Of a stretch of 24,628 nucleotides of DNA, positions 1 to 8,268 are shown one piece after another. Position numbers and translations under genes: made by a program. Within the stretch, counting starts at the first letter, position 1; each line of letters opens with the position of its first letter. Origin of the DNA: Armatimonadota bacterium (lineage in GTDB: Bacteria > Sysuimicrobiota > Sysuimicrobiia > Sysuimicrobiales > Humicultoraceae); assembly GCA_016198805.1 (NCBI GenBank), contig JACQHU010000160.1:1-24628 (forward strand), written 5' to 3'. A model generated the notes under the pieces. It was not told the DNA's origin and made no database searches. It saw nothing but the letters and a program-made list of their open reading frames with translations.

Positions 1-71
1 ACGAGCGGCAGCCAATCCTCGTAGCAGACCGAATCGCAATCAGTGGCTGGAGTTCCCGCCGCAATCCTGCG
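1..71. other. window edge, nothing recognised
   Basis: This short stretch lies downstream of the glnS stop. I see no convincing reading frame start, tRNA or terminator hairpin with a T-run. It may be spacer or the edge of a gene outside the window. Confidence 0.3.
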
Positions 72-2435
<2,364 letters not shown>

Positions 2436-2452
2436 GGCGACTCTCGAGCATA

Positions 2453-2458
2453 AGAATA
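2453..2458 (-). promoter_or_regulatory. possible -10 element of glnS
   Basis: On the minus strand the 79-bp gap before glnS contains TATTCT, which would place transcription about 10 nt before the ATG. The -35 position (TTTCTC, 17-bp spacing) is poor. The rest of the gap is a long pyrimidine-rich tract on the minus strand. glnS could instead be read through from the regulator gene. Confidence 0.25.
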
Positions 2459-2514
2459 CACCTTGAGATGCGAAGGAGAAAGAGAGAGGGATCGGTGGGA
2501 GGAAACTGCAGAGG

Positions 2515-3894
2515 TTAGACGAGGAGTCCCTCGGTCGGGAGCGCCGGGGTGGTTTCTCTGACGTCCCGGGCGCGAAGGGCGCGCTTGAGGTACGTGGCCG
2601 CTTCGGCGTCGGCCCGGGCATCCTTGAGCATCAGCCCGAGTTCTCCGGACGCCGTCACGGCATGGCTCTGCATGCCCAGGCGGGTGAAGGTGTCCACCGC
2701 GGTGCGCAGCAGGTCGATAGCTTCCTGCCGGCGGCCCCGGGCGCGCAGCACGCGAGCCAGCGTGAACTGACCCGCCGCCTCGCGCGCGCGGTCGTCGACC
2801 GACCGGGCATTTTTGATCGCCCGGCGAGCGGCGCGTGCCGCGTCAGCCAGCCGGTTCATCGCCAGCAGCACCTGCGCCATCTCGTCGAGGGTTGCGCTGC
2901 GCCCGCGCACGTCTCCCAGGCGCTCCTTCAGTCGCAGCGTCCGCTCCAGGACAGCCAAGGCTTCGGCGTAGAGGCCCTGCTCACGCCGCACGAGCCCGAG
3001 GTTAGTGAGCGTACGGCTCATCTCGGCCAGATCTTCTACCTGTTCGAAGGCGTCATAGGCTTTGCCGAGGAACTCCACGGCCTGGTCCAGACGCTGCCGC
3101 GTCCACTCCACCATGCCCAGCCCCATCAGGGCACGGCCCTGCAACTTCTCCGTGCGAAGCCGCGAGGCCACGTCGAGCGCTCGCCGGTAGGCCCGCTGCG
3201 CCCGATCGATTTCACCGGCCCGAAACCGCGCGGTCCCCAGCGACAGCAGCGCCCAGACGTTTTCCTCGGTGCGCGCCGTCTTCGTCCGGCGCATGACCTC
3301 CACGGCTTTCTCGAGGGTAGGCACGGCGTCCCTGAACATGCCGCGCCAGACCTCCACCGTGCCCTTCAGGCCCAGCGCCCGGCCCACAGCGCCGCCGAGC
3401 CGGTGCCGGGTAGCCACGGCCACGGCTTCGTCGGCCCAGCGGGTCCCCTCGTCCAGCCGGTTCGCCCACATCGCCACCCTGGCGCGGATCAGCGCGGCGC
3501 GGACGAGCAGGTCCGCCGGCATGTCCGGCAGCAGCGCTTCAGCGGCCGCCGTGAGCTGGAGGGCTTCCGCGCCGTGAGCGAGGGGATCCTGCTGGGCTGC
3601 GAGGTGGAGCAGGTTCATCGCCGTTTCCAGCTTCAATTCCGCGGGATCGAGCAGGAGGGAGGCGACAGACGCGCGTGTGCGTCGGGCGAGTGAGACCACC
3701 GTCTCGACGGACGGGTACGACCGGCCGCTTTCCAGCAGGCTGATAAAACTCTTGCTCAGGTCTGGTACACCCAGCGACTGCTGGGTAAGCCCGGCGCGTC
3801 CACGCGCAAGCCGCAGGCGCCTGCCGAACTGGATCAGCCACTCTGGCCGCTTGGCTTTCGTCGTGCTGGGGGAGGGTTGAGCCATGGTGAACAT
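2515..3894 (-). CDS. XRE-family HTH regulator with TPR repeats (RRNPP-like receptor candidate)
   Basis: A 459-residue protein. Residues about 20-82 form an XRE/HTH_3 DNA-binding domain (RRLRLARGRAGLTQQSL, then ISLLESGRSYPS, the typical recognition and post-helix motif). Residues about 90-440 are helical tandem repeats of TPR type, for example NVWALLSLGTARFRAGEIDRA and SRTLTNLGLVRREQGLYAEA, ending in a short Pro/Thr-rich tail. Size and order match peptide-sensing receptors of the RRNPP group (PlcR, NprR, PrgX, Rgg), although many XRE-TPR proteins have no known ligand. A gene for a small secreted peptide lies 103 bp upstream on the same strand. The start is ambiguous. ATG 3894 has GAGG 10 nt upstream. 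ATG 3885 (MAQPSP) would fit a leaderless transcript from the TAAACT box at 3895-3900. A near-palindrome covers both, suggesting autoregulation. Regulation of targets by this protein is inference. Confidence 0.9.
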   Translation of the reverse strand: MFTMAQPSPSTTKAKRPEWLIQFGRRLRLARGRAGLTQQSLGVPDLSKSFISLLESGRSYPSVETVVSLARRTRASVASLLLDPAELKLETAMNLLHLAAQQDPLAHGAEALQLTAAAEALLPDMPADLLVRAALIRARVAMWANRLDEGTRWADEAVAVATRHRLGGAVGRALGLKGTVEVWRGMFRDAVPTLEKAVEVMRRTKTARTEENVWALLSLGTARFRAGEIDRAQRAYRRALDVASRLRTEKLQGRALMGLGMVEWTRQRLDQAVEFLGKAYDAFEQVEDLAEMSRTLTNLGLVRREQGLYAEALAVLERTLRLKERLGDVRGRSATLDEMAQVLLAMNRLADAARAARRAIKNARSVDDRAREAAGQFTLARVLRARGRRQEAIDLLRTAVDTFTRLGMQSHAVTASGELGLMLKDARADAEAATYLKRALRARDVRETTPALPTEGLLV

Positions 3895-3904
3895 AGTTTA
3901 CCAT
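3884..3904. promoter_or_regulatory. 21-bp near-perfect palindrome over the XRE-TPR start codon (operator candidate)
   Basis: Plus-strand arms ATGGTGAAC (3884-3892) and GTTTACCAT (3896-3904) flank a 3-bp centre; 8 of 9 positions pair. The centre lies on the ATG at 3894, and the element overlaps a possible -10 box (minus strand TAAACT, 3895-3900). Dyads of this size are typical sites for dimeric XRE repressors. Binding by the adjacent gene product is inference. Confidence 0.55.
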
Positions 3905-3924
3905 CCTCGGTGCCAGGACAGCAA
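3895..3924 (-). promoter_or_regulatory. possible promoter of the XRE-TPR gene
   Basis: Minus-strand TTGCTG (3919-3924), an 18-bp spacer, then TAAACT (3895-3900). The -10 has the TA---T pattern; the -35 matches only TTG. Transcription would begin around 3888, just before ATG 3885, giving a nearly leaderless mRNA. The same layout is seen more clearly for the gene starting at 18478. Confidence 0.3.
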
Positions 3925-3956
3925 TACTGTTGTGAGCCCCCGAATAGTCCTGGCAC
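3910..3956. repeat. 10-bp perfect inverted repeat upstream of the XRE-TPR gene
   Basis: GTGCCAGGAC (3910-3919) and GTCCTGGCAC (3947-3956) are perfect inverted repeats separated by 27 bp. On the minus strand the second arm ends just before the GAGG Shine-Dalgarno (3905-3908). It could be a two-half-site operator, or an RNA hairpin between the peptide and receptor cistrons that limits read-through or ribosome access. There is no T-run as in a classical terminator. Confidence 0.6.
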
Positions 3957-3997
3957 GGGCTGGGGCTGCCCTCCCCCGCTGAACGGTCGGCCTGTGT

Positions 3998-4129
3998 TTA
4001 GCCCCCCGTGGGAAGCTCCGGGTCAGCCTTCTGCCAGGGAACCTGGTCCGGTGCTGCTGGGACCGAAGCCAGGCCAATCATGAGCACGGCGGCGATGACC
4101 GCCAGGACGACACGCACGAACTTAGACAT
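3998..4129 (-). CDS. 43-residue secreted peptide, candidate signalling propeptide
   Basis: A short frame, ATG 4129 to TAA 3998, preceded by the near-ideal Shine-Dalgarno GGAGGAGG with 7 nt spacing. The product has a classical Sec signal peptide: a positive n-region (MSKFVR), a hydrophobic core (residues 7-23, VVLAVIAAVLMIGLASV) and a small-residue cleavage region (VPAA, 23-26). That leaves a 17-residue tail, PDQVPWQKADPELPTGG. There is no Cys and no sign of an enzyme. It lies 103 bp upstream of, and on the same strand as, an XRE-TPR regulator, the arrangement of PlcR/PapR-like and Rap/Phr-like pairs. I recognise no homologue. The strong SD and signal peptide support a real gene; the signalling role is inference. 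Alternatives are a small membrane-anchored peptide or a stress peptide. Confidence 0.72.
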   Translation of the reverse strand: MSKFVRVVLAVIAAVLMIGLASVPAAPDQVPWQKADPELPTGG

Positions 4130-4183
4130 GGGACATCCTCCTCCGGCATGGAGATTTGGGGACTCAGCCGTGAAACTTCAATG

Positions 4184-4213
4184 TCTACAATTGCTAATCC
4201 TTTCGTTTATAAT
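4184..4213 (+). promoter_or_regulatory. sigma-A/70-type promoter of the zinc-ribbon gene
   Basis: TCTACA (4184-4189), an 18-bp spacer and a perfect TATAAT (4208-4213), in an AT-rich island (about 4165-4215) that stands out from the GC-rich surroundings. Transcription would start near 4220, about 30 nt before the GTG start. The same island lies upstream of the divergent peptide gene and could serve both directions; minus-strand TATAAA overlaps the -10. Confidence 0.6.
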
Positions 4214-4249
4214 GGTCCTGGGACGACCGGCAGGGCCGGAGGGGATGCG

Positions 4250-4570
4250 GTGCGAGCCAGCGATAGCCACAAGGGGAGAGAGCCCCTGGACCCGCCTGAG
4301 GCGGCGGGGTCCACGGAACTGCCCGGCGGACCGAACCATGCGCGGAAACTGGAGGCGTTCGTGGTCTGCTCGAACGCCCGATGCAGCTACCACGAGGGGT
4401 TCGCGGACCTCCGGGAGAGCCCGATGCAGTGCCCGCGGTGCGGCCACCGGTTGATCCGCGAGTGCGGCACGTGCCAGATGCTGCTCCGGTCGCCCTCGCC
4501 GACCTGTTCCAACTGCGGGCGGCCCATCGCGCTGCGGCGCGAGCCGGTCTCCGACGACTCCGTGACATGA
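4250..4570 (+). CDS. double zinc-ribbon protein of unknown function
   Basis: A 106-residue protein starting at GTG 4250, chosen because GGAGGGG ends 5 nt upstream and the start lies downstream of the TATAAT promoter. The same frame is open back to ATG 4148, but that ATG is upstream of the promoter. Residues 1-35 look disordered. Then come four Cys pairs: C40/C45, C61/C64 (CPRC), C72/C75 (CGTC) and C86/C89 (CSNC), a pattern of two consecutive zinc ribbons. The ribbon text (QCPRCGHRLIRECGTC, CSNCGRPI) resembles small nucleic-acid or protein-binding zinc ribbons, but I cannot name a family. It precedes the YerC-like regulator by 75 bp and may share its transcript. No catalytic domain is visible. 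Confidence 0.75.
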   Translation: MRASDSHKGREPLDPPEAAGSTELPGGPNHARKLEAFVVCSNARCSYHEGFADLRESPMQCPRCGHRLIRECGTCQMLLRSPSPTCSNCGRPIALRREPVSDDSVT

Positions 4571-4574
4571 ACGC

Positions 4575-4602
4575 GCCGGGGCAGGGAACCCGCGCCCCCG
4601 GC
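4575..4602 (+). terminator. GC-rich hairpin after the zinc-ribbon gene
   Basis: GCCGGGG (4575-4581) pairs with CCCCGGC (4596-4602), and an inner GGG/CCC can extend the fold. It starts 4 bp after the TGA stop. No T-tract follows, so it may be only a weak or Rho-assisted terminator, or an mRNA-stabilising stem before the next gene. Confidence 0.35.
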
Positions 4603-4645
4603 CGAACCTAGTTGAGCACCGCCGAAAACGGTGAGCGGGGGACTC

Positions 4646-4966
4646 ATGCCGCGACGCCCAGTTGCACCCGTACATCCGCGCCTGCGCGATCCTCTGGCCG
4701 ATCAGTTGTTCCGGGCGATCCTGGCCCTGCGATCGGTGGAGGAATGCTACCGGTTCTTCGAAGACCTGTGCACCGTCGGGGAGATCCGGGCGCTGGCGGC
4801 GCGGCTGGAGGTGGCGCGGCTGCTGGCGGCGGGCCGCACCTACGACGAGATTGCCCGGCGCACCGGCACCAGCAGCGCGACCATCAGCCGGGTGCGGCGG
4901 TTTCTGGAGTACGGCGCCGACGGGTATCGCATGATCCTGCAACGCCTGCCCCGGTCCCGAGGCTGA
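4646..4966 (+). CDS. hisR: YerC/YecD-type TrpR-family regulator, probable histidine operon repressor
   Basis: A 106-residue all-helical protein of the TrpR/YerC superfamily. Recognisable text is DQLFRAILALRSVEECYRFFEDLCTVGEIRALAARLEVARLL, here split by residues 19-60, then the helix-turn-helix at about 65-86 (TYDEIARRTGTSSATISRVRRF). Length fits the family (about 100). ATG 4646 follows a GGGGG tract; a GTG at 4631 in the same frame is possible but has no good ribosome-binding site. It is immediately upstream of the his operon, and YerC-type proteins called HisR are predicted histidine-pathway repressors in Gram-positive bacteria. In TrpR the corepressor is an amino acid; histidine as corepressor here is inference. 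The repeat array at 5011-5058 is the likely binding site. Confidence 0.82.
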   Translation: MPRRPVAPVHPRLRDPLADQLFRAILALRSVEECYRFFEDLCTVGEIRALAARLEVARLLAAGRTYDEIARRTGTSSATISRVRRFLEYGADGYRMILQRLPRSRG

Positions 4967-4976
4967 CGCCACCCGC

Positions 4977-5006
4977 TTGACCGGCACTCGGTCGGTATGG
5001 TACCCT
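4977..5006 (+). promoter_or_regulatory. candidate promoter of the his operon
   Basis: TTGACC (4977-4982), 18 bp, TACCCT (5001-5006). The -35 is one base from consensus; the -10 keeps TA---T. Predicted start near 5013 puts the CTTTA/TAAAG repeats at the beginning of the transcript, where a bound repressor would block initiation. Confidence 0.5.
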
Positions 5007-5010
5007 ATCG

Positions 5011-5058
5011 GATGCTTTACTTCTCTGATGCTTTAGCGTGATAAAGGAGTAAAGTATC
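5011..5058. promoter_or_regulatory. CTTTA/TAAAG operator array in the his leader
   Basis: The direct repeat GATGCTTTA occurs at 5011-5019 and 5027-5035 (16-bp period). Inverted TAAAG copies follow at 5042-5046 and 5050-5054. The outer arms GATGCTTTACT (5011-5021) and AGTAAAGTATC (5048-5058) pair at 10 of 11 positions. The array lies between the predicted promoter and the hisZ GTG (5062), and the right arm overlaps the GGAG ribosome-binding site (5046-5049). It could bind the adjacent YerC/HisR dimer or fold in RNA to hide the SD. Confidence 0.55.
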
Positions 5059-5061
5059 GCC

Positions 5062-6309
5062 GTGAGGATTCGGGGGCGCGGAGCGGCGCGCTGGCGGCAT
5101 GTGCCGGCCGGCATGCGCGACCAGGGCGCGGATGAGGTGGCACGCCGGCGGCGGCTGGAGGGCCGGCTGCGCGAGCTGTTCGCGCGCTGGGGCTACGTCG
5201 AGGTGCAGACCCCGACGCTGGAATACCTGGAGACGTTCCTGCACGGGGCGGGGCCGGGAGTGTCCGACCGCCTGCTGAAACTGGTGGACAGCGGCGGCGA
5301 GGTTCTGGCGCTGCGGCCTGAGTTGACCGTGCCGCTGGCGCGGTTTGCGGCGACCCGCCTGATGCCGGCGGGCGAGCAGCCCCTGCGCCTGACGTATCTC
5401 GCTCCCGTTTTTCGCGGGCAGGAGCGCGGGTCGGGGCGCGAGCGCGAGTTCACGCAGGCGGGCGTTGAATTGATCGGCGACGGGAGTCTGGCCGCCGACG
5501 TGGAGGTGATCGCGCTGGCCGCCGAGGCGCTGCTGGCGGCGGGCGTGGAACGGCCGGCGATCAGTGTCGGCCACGCGGGCTTCCTGAGGGGCATCCTCGC
5601 CACACTGGCCCCAGACGACGCCGACGCGGCGCGCGAGATGCTCTACCACAGGGCCTTCGCCGACCTGGATCGGGCTATCCCGCGCGGCGCGGCACAGGAC
5701 GCCTTGCGCGCGGTCCCGACCCTGCGCGGCCCCGGGGCGCTGGGCCGGGCTGAGGCGCTGGCTTCTTCCGACGAGAGCCGGGCGGCGCTGACGTCGCTGC
5801 GCGACGTCCTGGCGGGGCTGGAGGCCCACGGGCAACCCGTGCGCGTGGAGGTCGACCTCGGACTGATTCGGGACTTCGACTACTACAGCGGCATCGTGTT
5901 CGAGTCTCATGCGGCCCGCACAGGCCGGCCCCTGCTCGGCGGCGGACGGTACGATGGGTTGCTCGCCCGCTTTGGACGGCCGGCACCCGCCACCGGGTTT
6001 GCCCTGGGTCTGGAGCGCATCCTGGAAGCCGGCAGGATTCCGGCGGATCGCCGGCCCCTGGTGCTCGTGCGGCACGCGCCAGCAGACTACGGCCGCGCCC
6101 TGGAGGTGGCCAGACGCCTGCGGGACGCCGGCGCCGCCGTGGTCGTCGTGCCGCTGGACACCGGCGGGACGGATGAGCAGCCGGCGGTCGAGGTGACGGT
6201 CGACGGGGAAGAGGTCAGGGTGCGCGCCGACGGGACCGGGGATGTGGTCACGCTGGACGACGCGATCGCGATAATGCGCAGCCGGAGGGCGGAGTCATGG
6301 ACACCCTGA
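5062..6309 (+). CDS. hisZ: ATP phosphoribosyltransferase regulatory subunit HisZ
   Basis: A HisRS-like paralogue that does not charge tRNA but forms the octameric complex with short-form HisG and confers histidine feedback inhibition. The 415-residue protein shows class II synthetase-fold motifs: ALRPELTVPLARFAA, VFRGQERGSGREREFTQAG (motif 2-like), FDYYSGIVFE and LGGGRYDGLLARFG. The last 80 residues are a reduced anticodon-domain-like segment. Placement directly before a 216-residue HisG supports HisZ rather than HisS. The GTG start is chosen because family members begin with the W..P.G.RD segment found at residues 11-20. GGAG lies 12 nt upstream, a rather long spacing. The stop overlaps hisG by 13 bp, suggesting translational coupling. 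Confidence 0.92.
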   Translation: MRIRGRGAARWRHVPAGMRDQGADEVARRRRLEGRLRELFARWGYVEVQTPTLEYLETFLHGAGPGVSDRLLKLVDSGGEVLALRPELTVPLARFAATRLMPAGEQPLRLTYLAPVFRGQERGSGREREFTQAGVELIGDGSLAADVEVIALAAEALLAAGVERPAISVGHAGFLRGILATLAPDDADAAREMLYHRAFADLDRAIPRGAAQDALRAVPTLRGPGALGRAEALASSDESRAALTSLRDVLAGLEAHGQPVRVEVDLGLIRDFDYYSGIVFESHAARTGRPLLGGGRYDGLLARFGRPAPATGFALGLERILEAGRIPADRRPLVLVRHAPADYGRALEVARRLRDAGAAVVVVPLDTGGTDEQPAVEVTVDGEEVRVRADGTGDVVTLDDAIAIMRSRRAESWTP

Positions 6310-6947
6310 CGATTGCGCTACCCACCGGCCGCCTGTGGGAGGAGGCCGCGGTCCTGCTGCAGCAGGTCGGCCTGCCGGTGGATCGGTCCGGGGAGGGGCG
6401 GCGGCTGCTGGTAGAGTTCCCCGGCGGCGTCCGCGTGCTGGCGGCCAAGCCCGCAGACCTGCTGACGTACGTGGAACAGGGCGCGGCGGACGTGGGGATC
6501 ATCGGGCGCGACATGATCCTCGAGCAGGGGCGCGACGTGTACGAGTTGCTCGATTTGCGCTTCGGCGCCTGCCGGGCGGTGGTGGCGCTGCCCGAAGGCC
6601 GCGTGGAGGAGTTGTGGCAGCCCGGTAGGATGCTGCGCATCGCCACCAAGTACCCGCGGCTGACGGCCCGGTACTTCGACGAGATCGGCCGGCCGGTAGA
6701 AATCGTCGTGTTGTACGGGTCGGTGGAGCTGGCCCCGCAGGTGGGCCTCGCCGATGGCATTGTCGATCTGGTGATGACCGGCCGCACGCTGCGAGAGAAC
6801 CGCCTGCGCGAAGTCGCCGAGATCGCCCGGTCCACCGCGCGCCTCGTGGTGAACCACGGCAGTCTCACGCGGTCGCCGCGGGTGGCCGAGTTCGTCGCGC
6901 GGCTGGAAGCGCATCTGGCGGCGGTGGAGCCCGGCGTCCATGCCTGA
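6297..6947 (+). CDS. hisG: ATP phosphoribosyltransferase, short form (HisGS)
   Basis: Catalyses the first, committed step: ATP + PRPP to phosphoribosyl-ATP. At 216 residues it lacks the C-terminal ACT-like regulatory domain of long HisG and so depends on HisZ. Visible family text includes IALPTGRLWEEA (start), LAAKPADLLTYVEQGAADVGIIGRD (residues about 49-73, the ligand-binding domain hinge) and ADGIVDLVMTGRTLRENRL, the PRPP-binding loop region where the usual acidic E/D-TG-T motif reads VMTGRTL. GGAGGGCGGAG precedes ATG 6297. Starts inside hisZ and ends 8 bp inside hisD. Confidence 0.95.
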   Translation: MDTLTIALPTGRLWEEAAVLLQQVGLPVDRSGEGRRLLVEFPGGVRVLAAKPADLLTYVEQGAADVGIIGRDMILEQGRDVYELLDLRFGACRAVVALPEGRVEELWQPGRMLRIATKYPRLTARYFDEIGRPVEIVVLYGSVELAPQVGLADGIVDLVMTGRTLRENRLREVAEIARSTARLVVNHGSLTRSPRVAEFVARLEAHLAAVEPGVHA

Positions 6948-8268
6948 GACGCTCCCCGTGGTGCGTCGCTTGGCCGAGCTGCCTGCGGAGGAACGCCGCC
7001 GGCGGCTGCAGCGGTCCTCGGGCGTCATCTTCAGTGAGGAGACGCGCCGCTATGCGCTGCGTGTCCTGGACGAGGTGGCCCGGGACGGCGACACCGCGGT
7101 GGCGGCGTACACCGCGCGTTGGGACGGCGTGCATCTGTCCCCAGAGCAGTTTGCCGTGCGCCCTGACGAGTTCCGCGCGGCCCACCGGGCGATCGACGCG
7201 GAGGTCCGCCAGGCGCTGGCGGCGGCCATCGCCCGCTGCCGGCGCTACAACGAGTGGCTGCGGCCCCCGGCAGCCGTCATGCAGGAACTCGAGCCCGGCC
7301 TGACGGTGGGGATCCAGTACCGTCCCTGCCGCTCGGCCGGCATCTACGTGCCGTCGGGGAAGGGGTCGTTTCCCTCCATGGTGGTGTCCCAGGTGACCCC
7401 TGCGGTGGTCGCGGGCGTGGATGCCATCATCGTGGTCGTCCCGCCCCGGGCTGACGGGAGCGTCGACCCCGCGGTGCTGGTGGCCGCAGACCTGCTGGGC
7501 GTCCGACAGATCTACCGCTGCAACGGAGCGGCGGGGGTGGCCGCGCTGGCGGTCGGGACGGCGACGATCCCCAGGACCGACGTGGTGGTCGGGCCGGGCA
7601 ATCCGGTCATCGCGGCCGTGCAGCAGGCGGCCGCCGCCTACGGCGCGCGGCCGCTGGTGCTGCTCGGCCCGAGCGAGTCGATTGTGCTGGCCGACGAGAC
7701 GGCTGACCCGGCGCGCCTCGCGGTCGACCTGCTGAACGAGGCCGAGCACGGCGCGGACTCGGCGGTGATGCTGGTGGCGACCGCCGCCGGCGTCGCGGAG
7801 CAGACGGTGGCCCTGCTGCCGCGGTACCTGGAGCGCCTCCCGGAGCCTCGGCGCGCGTTTGCCCTGGCGGCCCTGACAGACCTCGGAGGCGTATTCGTCG
7901 CCGACGGGCTTGACCAGGCCATCGAGTGGATCAACGCATACGCGCCGGAGCACCTGCAGATCGCGGTGCGTGATCCGCTGGAGGTCGCGTCGCGGATCCA
8001 TCACGCGGGAGAGATCCTGATCGGGCAGTCCACGCCCTTTGCGGCGGCCAACTACGCCATCGGGGTGCCGGCCGCGCTGCCCACGGGCGGCGCGGCGGTG
8101 GCGGCGTCCGGGATCACCGTGCTGTCATACTTGAAGACGACGTCGATCGCCTCGCTGACCCCGGACGGCCTCCGGGTGGTGGCCCCCGTGGTCACGGCGC
8201 TGGGCCGGTACGAGGGCTTTCCGGCGCATGTGCAGGCGATCACCGAACGCGAGGGGGACGCGCGATGA
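6940..8268 (+). CDS. hisD: histidinol dehydrogenase, variant metal-site clade
   Basis: Performs the last two steps, NAD-dependent oxidation of L-histidinol to histidine, as a zinc homodimer. The 442-residue protein has the family features GIYVPSGKGSFPSM, IPRTDVVVGPGN, LLGPSESIVLADE, YAPEHL (catalytic Glu-His, E337/H338) and LPTGG. At positions matching the E. coli zinc ligands Gln259, His262, Asp360 and His419 I read E267, H270, N371 and H430, so two of four differ. The usual GGAQAIAALA reads NGAAGVAALA. E/N variants are known among HisD-like proteins, some of which act on other alcohols (for example HpsN), but the location inside a compact his operon makes histidinol the likely substrate. 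It overlaps hisG by 8 bp and hisC by 4 bp. Confidence 0.88.
   Translation: MPETLPVVRRLAELPAEERRRRLQRSSGVIFSEETRRYALRVLDEVARDGDTAVAAYTARWDGVHLSPEQFAVRPDEFRAAHRAIDAEVRQALAAAIARCRRYNEWLRPPAAVMQELEPGLTVGIQYRPCRSAGIYVPSGKGSFPSMVVSQVTPAVVAGVDAIIVVVPPRADGSVDPAVLVAADLLGVRQIYRCNGAAGVAALAVGTATIPRTDVVVGPGNPVIAAVQQAAAAYGARPLVLLGPSESIVLADETADPARLAVDLLNEAEHGADSAVMLVATAAGVAEQTVALLPRYLERLPEPRRAFALAALTDLGGVFVADGLDQAIEWINAYAPEHLQIAVRDPLEVASRIHHAGEILIGQSTPFAAANYAIGVPAALPTGGAAVAASGITVLSYLKTTSIASLTPDGLRVVAPVVTALGRYEGFPAHVQAITEREGDAR

Noticed and set aside
2436..2621. 62-residue N-terminal extension of GlnRS
   Set aside because: It overlaps the end of the XRE-TPR gene, is low-complexity, and the family start matches MSDRP at 2435.
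4148..4249. Upstream start (ATG 4148 or 4181) for the zinc-ribbon protein
   Set aside because: These codons lie before or in the TATAAT promoter; GTG 4250 has a well-spaced GGAGGGG.
4008..4454. 148-codon plus-strand frame covering the peptide gene and part of the zinc-ribbon gene
   Set aside because: No ribosome-binding site, Arg-rich shadow composition, and incompatible with the Cys-pair frame.
4617..4633. CACCG/CGGTG repeat before the YerC-like gene as a riboswitch or attenuator
   Set aside because: Only a 5-bp stem in GC-rich sequence; too little to support a regulatory RNA.
5017..6075. 352-codon minus-strand open frame opposite hisZ
   Set aside because: Shadow of hisZ; composition is Gln/Arg/Pro-rich with no recognisable motif, and it would also span the his leader.
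6865..8004. 379-codon minus-strand open frame opposite hisD
   Set aside because: Arg/His-rich shadow frame with no family features.
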